From Ceratopteris richardii (lineage: Eukaryota > Streptophyta > Polypodiopsida > Polypodiales > Pteridaceae), in NCBI GenBank assembly GCA_020310875.1, contig CM035441.1, positions 90,992,495 to 91,056,494 of the forward strand: 64,000 nt of DNA, in the 5' to 3' direction. Shown piece after piece: positions 46,901-52,949 of the stretch (the first letter of the stretch is position 1; each line of letters opens with the position of its first letter). Both the position numbers and the translations under genes were made by a program. Under the pieces are notes generated by a model that was not told where the DNA came from, did not search any database, and saw nothing but the letters and a program-made list of their open reading frames with translations.

Positions 46901-48188
46901 ACCTACATGCCGTATGACTACTGTTCGCAGCATTTGTGCACTTGCAGCCCATCATGGTTGGAATGTACATCAGTTGGACATTAAAACAGCATTTCTGAAT
47001 GGTGACTTGCATGAGGAAGTGTATGTTTTTCAGCCCCGTGGCTTTGTGCAGAAAGGGCATGAAAACCAGGTTTGCAGGTTAAAGAAGGCATTATATGGTT
47101 TAAAGCAAGCACCACGTGCTTGGTATGAGAAGATACATGCCTATCTGATTGCACATGGTTTTGAGAACAGTCCAACTGAAAGCACCTTATATGTTAAACG
47201 TGCTAATGATGTGCTTCTGATCATTGTTGTCTATGTTGATGACATGCTGCTCACTGGTCCTATTGAGACACATATTGCTGATTTTAAGGCTGATTTGCAT
47301 GCCTCATTTGAGATGTCTGATTTGGGGCATTTGCATCACTATTTGGGCATTCAGTTTATGCATGTTGATGGTGGAATGGCTTTGTGTCAAACGAAATATA
47401 TTGACACATTATTGCAGCGTTTTGGCCTTGAAGACTGTAAGCCTATTGCCACTCCTATGGAGACAGGTTTACGATTGAGTCTTCATGATGCTGGAGATGC
47501 ATTTGATGCTGTTCTCTATCAGCAGGCTGTTGGATGCTTGATTTACTTATGCATTACTCGGCCAGATATTCAGTTTGCTGTCTCACAGATGAGCAGGTTT
47601 ATGCATTGCCCAGGAGTCATGCATTGGAAAGCGGTTAAGCGCATCTTTCGCTACTTGAGTGGTACTCGGCTACTTGGGTTGTTTTATCCCAAGGGGGGAT
47701 CACTACCGCCAGATTTGCATGCTTTTTCTGACTCAGATTGGGCTGGTTGCTATGACACTCGTGTGTCCACCAGTGGTTTTTGCTTCATGCTTGGTACCTC
47801 ATGTATATCTTGGTTGAGCAAGAAGCAGCCTACTGTGGCCACTTCCAGTTGTGAGGCTGAGTATAGGGCAGCTTTCACGGCTACTGTTGAGTGTGTGTGG
47901 CTCAGACGCCTTATGGCTGATTTGGGTGTTGGCCAGTCTTCTGCCACCACCATCTTCACTGACAGTCAGAGCGCATTGGCAGTTGCGAGGAACCCTGTGT
48001 TCCATGCTCGCACTAAGCACATTGAGGTGCATTATCACTATGTCAGGGAGAGGTTCTCTGCTGGGGAGATCAGCTTGGCATATGTGCCCACGCAGGAGAA
48101 CATTGCAGACCTTTTCACGAAGGCTCTGCCTAGGGAGAAGTTTGAAGCTTTCCGCAAAGCTTTGGGCTTACTTCCTTTTGTGGAGTGA
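43923..48188 (+). CDS. Copia Gag-Pol polyprotein, 1421 aa, open
   Basis: Single frame from the first good ATG (MAESSDVFRMLAVEDKLDG) to TGA at 48186. In order: UBN2/DUF4219-type Gag; CCHC knuckle CKYCKGNDHIIKNC near residue 286; aspartic protease WYFDSGATKHIT near 361; GAG-pre-integrase LWHARFGHLNFASLL near 499; integrase core SDVCGPM near 564, LRSDPGGEYMS near 627 and NGVAERKNR near 664; RT with LDIKTAFLNG and YVDDM near 1104; RNase H SDSDWAGCYD near 1269; and C-terminal LFTKALPREKF. Length and order are typical of autonomous plant copia elements. The residue after the second catalytic Asp is Pro (D-P-GG-E-Y), whereas sibling A1 has Arg (D-R-GG-E-Y), the usual copia residue. The product would make particles, copy the RNA and integrate the cDNA. 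Confidence 0.95.
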   Translation: MAESSDVFRMLAVEDKLDGTNYPLWAYMMRHVLVAKGLWNIVQGVERRPVTPVTTGTANTGVGADEDGVEDDILQIPVRAAVSVAPTAEQIRWDGRDAQAHALIALSVKRAIIPHIRSCRTAKDAWDTLTTLYQARNEARVAYLRKQLESEHMNEGDSMDSFLTKIKDLKEQLISADEVIPGSSLVQTVLNGLPDSYQSFASTLRLMMKGNPNALSFEELVSVLLQEDQSRQNRSIMHVADQAFLASQKGKGKWSSSTSKQKSANAAQSKNQDKDEKKSEKQKLFCKYCKGNDHIIKNCPKLAAKEAKKKEAGMVVAEASTPKTESANLVQEEEWAFTTVCSFDPSSHDQCMSAVESDVWYFDSGATKHITSQRSFFSSLEPAPTGNTVTCANNSSYPVMGVGKIILTTADGSSFTLSDALFVPGIKKNLLSVSALAKIGLVVKFVDDRCTVHDLSNGDVIIASGILCCGLYKLIDYERSVNDSACAVHDSQAMSDAKLWHARFGHLNFASLLRLQKSEMVSSLPKLEAPGKHVCEGCILGKMQRSSFPKDGSVRATQKLQLVHSDVCGPMQTPSFGNYLYFVTFIDDFSRHAWVYPLKAKSEVFMCFKQFLVLAENLSACKMGTLRSDPGGEYMSSDFNAFLAERGIKHQCTVPYTPQQNGVAERKNRSLMEMARCMVKSQALPHSFWLEAVMCAAYVLNRCPTKALQSITPYEAWHDRKPSVAHLRVFGCLAYALVPEQHRRKLDDKAVKCIFVGYSSESKGYRLYHPQTKRILVSGDVVFVEDAIQPLLSCTKETSVSSKDMYDTLMPLFTGGQASAGPNEATSQPLQVSYDDADHSISDADLHDALVDERADIEQAKTMPKWLVQTLRDSKLDAPLSYRTRSGSHSASFASDCYAMAASSLCDENEPVSFDEAQNSENWMAAMQSEYDAIMKNGTWSLCDLPPGKKAIGTKWVYKLKRKPDGTVDRYKARLVAKGYAQERGIDFDETFAPTCRMTTVRSICALAAHHGWNVHQLDIKTAFLNGDLHEEVYVFQPRGFVQKGHENQVCRLKKALYGLKQAPRAWYEKIHAYLIAHGFENSPTESTLYVKRANDVLLIIVVYVDDMLLTGPIETHIADFKADLHASFEMSDLGHLHHYLGIQFMHVDGGMALCQTKYIDTLLQRFGLEDCKPIATPMETGLRLSLHDAGDAFDAVLYQQAVGCLIYLCITRPDIQFAVSQMSRFMHCPGVMHWKAVKRIFRYLSGTRLLGLFYPKGGSLPPDLHAFSDSDWAGCYDTRVSTSGFCFMLGTSCISWLSKKQPTVATSSCEAEYRAAFTATVECVWLRRLMADLGVGQSSATTIFTDSQSALAVARNPVFHARTKHIEVHYHYVRERFSAGEISLAYVPTQENIADLFTKALPREKFEAFRKALGLLPFVE

Positions 48189-48262
48189 TTTCCACATAGC
48201 TTGGCACTTCCTTATACATGAGTGCCAGCTCCTTGTTCACCGCATCACTCCCAGGGGGGATT

Positions 48263-48492
48263 TGTTGATATATTTAGGTAGTGATGTGTGTGAACACTCT
48301 AGGACCGCCGGGGCACTTTTTTCCCTCTTTAGGAGGTTTTTTTCCCCCGGCTTGTATATACGCCTATTGCCCTAATGGGCTACTTATCTTTGTACATTCT
48401 CTAGTAATACATTCAGTCTTGTGTGTTGTGCTCCAAGCTTCTTCTTCTTCCTTGTGCTGTTCGCGTGCTTCTGCAGACGTCTATCTCCAACA
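48263..48492 (+). repeat. Copia-A 3' LTR
   Basis: 230 bp, one mismatch to the 5' LTR; preceded by the AGGGGGGATT purine tract and followed by TSD TCTAA. Confidence 0.97.
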
Positions 48493-49222
48493 TCTAATAC
48501 TTTCTCACCATGCTTTGTCTGTAATAAATCACAAAATACTATACATGTAGCTTTTGAAAAGCAAGATTGTCTCTAGCTTCATCTTAAATGGACTCAAGCA
48601 TTCTTAGCATGTGGGATTCCTTTCAATGTTATTCGTAATCCCATTTTCAAAGATGCTTTGATGTCAATTGCACGAAAAGGTTTCACCATGCCAGATTATA
48701 ACAAAATGCGAACAGAGTATGTAGATAAAGTGAAAAAAGTACTGAAGCTATTTTAAAGCGAACAATACTTGATCTTTTGGAGAGCTATGGCACATTGAAG
48801 TGATTCAAAAGCATCCACCTCCTATTTGGTGGAAAGATTATGGAGGTGAAGCAGTTAAGTTGCAACATATAGCTATGAGAGTGCTTTCCGTAGAAGCTTC
48901 AAGTCGTAGTTGTGAACGTAATTGGAGTGCCTATGATTTTCTTCATTCAAAACGAAGAAATTGTTTAAGTGTATCACATGCTACTGATTTGGTATATGTG
49001 TTTTGTAATATGCATTTGTTACATGCTCCAACCAAGATAGCTTCTATAGTAGCACAACAAACTTTTGGAGAATTTCAAACTCATGAAAGTTTAACAAATG
49101 ATTCATGGAGTGATCATGATTTAGATGTAGATCACAATGATGGTCCAGACATGGAAGAAATAGATGACATGGTACCTGTCATAGATGATGATATTCAAAA
49201 TGAAGAAAATGATGTACTATGA
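48493..49222 (+). pseudogene. hAT transposase relic with C-terminal dimerisation domain
   Basis: The first part (48498-48760) reads a BED-like CFVCNKSQNTIHVAFEKQ, ACGIPFNVIRNPIFKDAL and MPDYNKMRTEYVDKVKK, the N-terminal region of plant hAT transposases. After stops at about 48583 and 48755 it jumps to the hAT dimerisation domain at 48800-49222: PPPIWWKDYGGEAVKLQHIA, RVLSVEASSRSCERNWSAYD, HSKRRNCLSV and DLVYVFCNMHLL, then an acidic tail. The central catalytic region is deleted. The copia-A insertion splits the relic upstream. No hAT terminal inverted repeats or 8-bp duplication were identified. Confidence 0.85.
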
Positions 49223-49239
49223 ATACTATGATTATATTC

Positions 49240-50080
49240 AATTGCAAACTTGAATACAAGTCATGTCTTTGATTACAAAAAAAGCTTGCCTATTCAGTGT
49301 TTTCTTGATTCAATAACTCATTGACAGTAAACCGATCAAAAGGTGATGATGCCTCTGAGATTCTTCCATATTTTCTCTCATAAGCATCCATAAAAATTTA
49401 TAAATTTTTCACTCGATTTTCTAGATCATCAATCCTCTTTTGTTGATCATCTATTGTTCTTCATAATGCAGGAATTGTTAATCTTTCATTGTATAATTCT
49501 GCCCCTTGTGACGACAAATCATTTATAATATTATGTTCTTCAGGTAACAAAATGTAAGGCCGCTTTCAAGGAAGAGGGCCTTCATTTCCTTGATTACAAA
49601 ATTCTGCTCGATTTTGAGGATGACCCAAATTGATACCTGCATTCTTTGAACGATCATCCCAATCTGCACGTCGATGAAGAATATCTTGTACAAAACCTTT
49701 GGAATGAAATATAATGCTATTTGATTATTATTTGGTAATGATCTCTCAACTTGCACAAAGTGTCGAAGTAGCATCTCTGTTAATCCTTTATGTTGTAAGT
49801 ATGAAAGCTTTAAGGGTGCTATTTCTTTTGCCCGTCCTATAACCCGAAAGAGAACATCACGAAAAAAATAATTTGGACATAGCTTTTATACTTCTTTCAT
49901 TGACAATGCTTCTCCTTCTAATCCCTGTGGCTCTTGATGGAATAAAAATGCTAATCCTGATTGTGCAAATTGAGCATTCTGCTTAGATAATATCCTTTGA
50001 GATTTAGTATGATCAAGATCATCATTCACATCTGCATTCTTGCCATGTTTTACTTTCAAATCTGCAAAATAAAAACATTA
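49240..50080 (-). pseudogene. Minus-strand coding-like relic, possibly transposon-derived
   Basis: Broken minus-strand frames resemble protein without matching a family I can name securely. 49774-49523 reads LLRHFVQVERSLPNNNQIAL, adjacent frames read HRRADWDDRSKNAG, and near 49450-49330 there is a coiled-coil-like QQKRIDDLENRVKN followed by MDAYERKYG. The HRR-DWD-RSKN stretch and terminal coiled coil recall the ORF1 (TNPA-like) proteins of plant CACTA elements, but the match is weak. Several stops interrupt it. Confidence 0.35.
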
Positions 50081-50084
50081 ATTT

Positions 50085-50365
50085 CATCTCAAGAGAATTC
50101 ATAACATTTAATCCATATAACTCAAATGAATCCACTTCATTTCATCCACTTAATTAACATATGTTAAATGAATCCAGAACATTTAATCCACATAACTCAA
50201 ATGATAGCACTTCATTTACTCCACATAATTCAAATAAATCCACATTACTTAATCCATATATTATAAATGATTACACTTTATTTCATCCACTTAACTCAAA
50301 TGATACCAAAACATTTATTCCACTTAATACAAATGATTACACTTCATTTCATCCATTTAGTAGAA
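50085..50365. repeat. Degenerate minisatellite, about 30-bp units
   Basis: Roughly nine units of about 30 bp built on AAATGATTACACTTCATTTC / CATCCACTTAACTC. The frame through it (50161 on) shows a matching peptide repeat of the type NDSTSFTPHNS. It ends immediately before the exon at 50367. Confidence 0.8.
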
Positions 50366-50366
50366 A

Positions 50367-50833
50367 ATGTCATCTATTGAGCGAATTCACTTATTCCACC
50401 ATGAGTATGAAGATTCTCTAAGGAAAGATGTTGGGAGAGTACATCCTAATCTGAGGAAGCAATGTCTTATTGAGGTTGGGATTGATGTCGATGAGAATCT
50501 GAAATTAGATGCCTTGCAGAAATTTGATCCTTGGTTTCAACTAGCCTTCAGAACAGGTGAAATATGGGATCTCCAGGACAAGATTTTTACAATGTGGGAA
50601 AATAAGGAGGTTAAGGGCCAAAAATAGAGGAATTCAAGGCGAGATATTCAGGTGGATGTAAAGGGAAAAGGAAAGAAACTTGACCTTTCCATTGAAGAAG
50701 CTGTTGAGGATATGAAACTGAGACCATGGAGAGCCCTACAAGGGATCAAGGATGATACCTTGATAATATCAACGTTATCAAGAGTAATTTCCAAGGATTT
50801 AAGTCTTGAAGAGATGGTCACTGAGCTCAATAA
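50367..50833 (+). pseudogene. Probable exon upstream of the methyltransferase-like exons
   Basis: Frame from ATG 50367 (SSIERIHLFHHEYEDSLRKD, LKLDALQKFDPWFQLAFRTG, EIWDLQDKIFTMWENKE). A TAG at 50625 interrupts it. It continues in a second open segment from 50652 with KKLDLSIEEAVEDMKLRPWR, IISTLSRVISKDLSLEEMVT and ELN. It stops at a consensus donor (AA-GTAAGT, GT at 50834). An 84-base intron ends in ATGCAG at 50917, and the joined codons AA+T then CAG keep the frame into the next exon. I do not recognise the domain. Its place in the gene rests on phase and spacing. Confidence 0.6.
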
Positions 50834-50917
50834 GTAAGTAGGAGTTTCTAAAATCTACTTTGCTTTGTGTTTCTCATTATTGAACTCACTGACTTTTATC
50901 CACATTTCGGAATGCAG

Positions 50918-51041
50918 TCAGATTTAGGAGGTAATGATGAAGAGGCTCGGATGCTTCTCTTGGAGTGAAGTCCAAGCAGAGTATTCAACCACCTCATCAT
51001 GCAAAGCATTGCCAGAATACTTTATACTCTTCCGTGACTGG
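50918..51041 (+). pseudogene. Methyltransferase-like gene, middle exon
   Basis: Between a good acceptor (AATGCAG) and a good donor (CTGG-GTAGGT, GT at 51042). The phase-matched frame reads QI, a TAG at 50925, then EVMMKRLGCFSWSEVQAEYS and ALPEYFILFRDW, ending on a whole codon. The next exon also starts on a whole codon (51498). Matching phases on both sides and clean splice consensus argue for a real spliced gene rather than chance open frames. The TAG marks decay. No domain is recognised. Confidence 0.6.
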
Positions 51042-51497
51042 GTAGGTGCTGCAATCACCTAATCTTCTAATGCTTTTGTTCCACTTTGTGTTGGGATTCG
51101 ATGCATGGCATCGACTTCTGGCAAGAAGACGATGCCTCACATCCATTATCTACTGAAAGTCGATGCCCGACATTGACTTCTTGCTACACGTCAATGCATG
51201 GCATCGAGTCTCTACTGAAACTCGATGCCTAGCATGGACCTCTAGCAAGAAGTCGATGCCAGGCATCGAATTTCAGCAGAGATGCGATGCTTGGCATCGA
51301 CTTGTGAACAAGAAGTCGATGCCAGGCATCAACTTTTAGCAGAGAATTGATGCCAGGCTAGAAGTTGATGCTTGGCATCAATTCTCTGCTAAAAGTCGAT
51401 GCCTGACATCGACTTCTTGCCACAGGTCGATGCCAGGCATCGAGTTAAGGCCATTATATCAATGCCATTAATCATTCTTCTTCTCTTGTTTTTGTAG
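51042..51497 (+). other. Intron carrying palindromic array 2
   Basis: 456-base intron: donor GTAGGT, then the palindromic array at 51097-51444, then an acceptor with a T-rich tract (TTTTTGTAG) at 51497. The array fills three quarters of the intron. Confidence 0.6.
51097..51444. repeat. Palindromic GTCGATGCC repeat array 2, 31-bp period
   Basis: About twelve copies of a 19-bp palindrome (consensus GTCGATGCCAGGCATCGAC) start at 51097, 51128, 51159, 51190, 51221, 51252, 51283, 51315, 51346 (half), 51364, 51395 and 51426: a 31-bp period with one break. The 12-base spacers alternate between two types (TTCTTGC/GCAAGAA and TCTACTGAAA/TTTCAGCAGA), and each type occurs in both orientations. Around 51355 the array turns over: 51312-51353 and 51364-51416 are reverse complements, giving a long near-perfect hairpin. 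Confidence 0.92.
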
Positions 51498-51954
51498 AAG
51501 CCAAAAACATCAAAGTGTGCTGAGGCAAATGATGATTGTCCTCCTCCATTCCTGGCTCACATTCAAAGGGAACACACGAGAAGTCTAGGTTGAAAGTGGA
51601 GGAAATTGATTTTGATGATGAGTCAGATATGAAGTGTTTTTCGAACCCTCTAGAACCCCTTAGACCTGTATATTACAATGTATATTGCAATGATGTAAAT
51701 AATATATGTATTGTTGTGCCTAGAAAACATTACTCCCTTGTTATAGTAGATACACCCTATGGGTTTAGAATGATGGGCTCTGTTAATGATGATGAGCCAT
51801 TCAAGCACCCACAGAGTTGCAAGATGGTTACAGATTTTGCAGACTTGACTATGTCAATTTTATGGAGGATAGTGGTTTTCCATAGCATGGACCAATCCTT
51901 TTCTGTATCAACTGCTTTGAAGTCAAGATGTCATGCTTTGGAGTGTCTTACATG
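51498..51954 (+). pseudogene. Class-beta DNA methyltransferase-like exon (motif IV)
   Basis: The exon opens in phase with 51041 (KPKTSKCAEANDDCPPPFLA). A one-base shift near 51570-51590 then changes frame. From there one frame runs EEIDFDDESDMKC, VVPRKHYSLVIVDTPYGFRM, NDDEPFKHP, then SILWRIVVFHSMDQSFSVS and ALECLTW. VDTPYG is the motif IV (DPPY-type) catalytic loop of amino-methyltransferases with one Pro changed to Thr. The following WRIVVFHSMDQ fits the next core strand. It ends at donor TG-GTATTC (51955). With the next exons the order is IV then X then I, which defines the beta class of N6-adenine/N4-cytosine DNA methyltransferases. Confidence 0.72.
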
Positions 51955-52025
51955 GTATTCTATCTTCTTTTTGTCTTTGATTTATGCATGATGAACTGAA
52001 CTCTATTTTGCTTATGGTTTTCTTT

Positions 52026-52313
52026 GGCAAGACAAATGTGAATCATACTCCTTTGCATAGGTTTGTGAGTTCAACTGAATGCATTACAGTCGGGTATTAT
52101 GATGAAGTAAGCAAAGAAAGAGTCAAGGGACATTGCAATGAGAACGGAATCTCCAATGTACTCATGTTCCTTACAGTTACAAAGAAACTTCGTTATGTGG
52201 CTGGGGACGAGACATTGGTTAATCCATAGCAAAAATCAGAAAAACTAATTATGCGATTAATTCAGTTGTTTTTTAATGATGATGATTGGTCCTCCACCTT
52301 TTCTCTAGCATAG
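52026..52313 (+). pseudogene. Methyltransferase-like exon (motifs X and I)
   Basis: Follows a 70-base intron whose acceptor is not a clean AG in this phase. It reads GKTNVNHTPLHRFVSSTECI, TVGYYDEVSKERVKGH, NVLMFLTVTKKLRYVAGDE and TLVNP, then a TAG at 52227, then QKSEKLIMRLIQLFF and NDDDW. The NP-QK-EKL-RLI stretch is where beta-class enzymes have the cofactor-binding NP-QKP-L-LI helix (motif X). A one-base deletion just after DDDW (about 52289) shifts frame into LFSSIG, matching motif I (LFSGxG). The exon ends at ATAG-GTAATT. Decay signs: the TAG, the indel, DTPY for DPPY and FSS for FSG. Confidence 0.72.
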
Positions 52314-52386
52314 GTAATTGTAATTGTAATGTTTCTCATTGGCCATGTTTCTTGATGTGCCTCTAATTGCTTTTCTTCGTTTTCAG

Positions 52387-52462
52387 GAATGACTCTCACT
52401 TGTTCATTAAAGATGTTTAGGCATTGCATAGCTGTAGAGAAAGATGAAGCTCAAGTGAGATT
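52387..52462 (+). pseudogene. Methyltransferase-like terminal exon (motif I end, motif II)
   Basis: Acceptor TTTTCAG at 52386. Spliced to ATAG at 52313 it completes ...SSIGMT, then LTCSLKMFRHCIAVEKDEAQ and VRF. This is the helix after motif I, followed by the second strand, whose acidic residue (AVEKD) contacts the cofactor in this fold. The SINE-like repeat starting near 52463 truncates the frame. That a split motif (I-G-M-T) is restored across a 73-base GT-AG intron is the strongest single piece of evidence that this was a spliced nuclear gene. Confidence 0.7.
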
Positions 52463-52945
52463 CAAAATTATGACCTTAAATAAGGTCTAAGATGGTGAAA
52501 ATGGGCATATGGTCCTCAAAAAACAACTATGATTGGATTGACTGGTTAGTTTGTTTGCTTTTTGGGCTGGGGCATGGGTTCGATCCTTGGCAGCAGCGAC
52601 GGATACCCCTTACACTTTTTGGGCTGAGATGAAATCCCATTCTTGCCTCTCGATTGTTCAAACATTGTTTTGGCCTTTGGGCACTCTAAAAACTTGCTCT
52701 GGTTTTCATGACCATTAAAAAAAGGTCTCTACATTGGGCCTTAGAGCTCTCATTTCTCAAGTTCTACCTTAGTTAGCCTTCGTGCTCTATATTCCTGGCC
52801 ATGATAGGCATCTAACCTTGCTCTATGGGATACAAAGGGTCAGAAGGATACTAAGCCTACCTTTACTTGTACTTTCAATTGGGTTCAAGCTAGCCAAGAG
52901 ATAATCACTTCATACCGAACTTCCTTCAAAAAAAAAAGAAACAAA
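52463..52945 (+). repeat. SINE-like element, copy 1
   Basis: Starts near CTTAAATAAGGTCTAAGATGG, shared with 56303. A tRNA-like head contains GATTGACTGGTTAGTTTG (A-box-like) and GGGTTCGATCC (B box, about 52576-52588). The body runs GGGCTGAGATGAAATCCCAT ... GGCATCTAACCTTGCTC ... ACTTGTACTTTCAATT, then an A-tail (52928-52942). Related copies are at 54757-55109 and 56287-56664. Confidence 0.75.
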
Positions 52946-52949
52946 GTTG

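Larger units (their letters stand above)
43338..48492 (+). mobile_element. Copia-A, essentially intact
   Basis: Complete 5155-bp Ty1/copia element with a perfect TSD (TCTAA at 43333-43337 and 48493-48497). Its two 230-bp LTRs differ at one position (CTTCTGTAGACG against CTTCTGCAGACG). It has an initiator-Met primer-binding site (TGGTATCAGAGC, 43570-43581), a polypurine tract (CCAGGGGGGATTT, 48251-48263) and one uninterrupted gag-pol frame. It has inserted into a hAT transposase relic. Structure and LTR identity say it is young. One integrase substitution (see the gag-pol entry) leaves its activity in doubt. Confidence 0.97.

Noticed and set aside
44757..48038. Antisense open frames within copia-A gag-pol
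   Set aside because: Shadow frames of a well-supported plus-strand coding sequence; they recur at the matching places in the A1 copy.
51097..51444. CRISPR-like array (palindromic repeats with 12-base spacers)
   Set aside because: The context is eukaryotic, spacers are only 12 bases and fall into two recurring types rather than unique sequences, repeats are degenerate, and no cas genes are present. It is a palindromic satellite/hairpin.
50367..52462. MT-A70 (METTL) type RNA/DNA methyltransferase
   Set aside because: MT-A70 enzymes use DPPW and lack the NP-QK helix followed by FSxxG. The motif spelling and order here fit beta-class DNA amino-methyltransferases instead.
52576..52588. tRNA gene (B box GGTTCGATCC)
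   Set aside because: No cloverleaf: acceptor and anticodon stems do not pair, and the unit continues into a body with an A-tail. A SINE-like head fits better; the same holds for 55895 and 58842.
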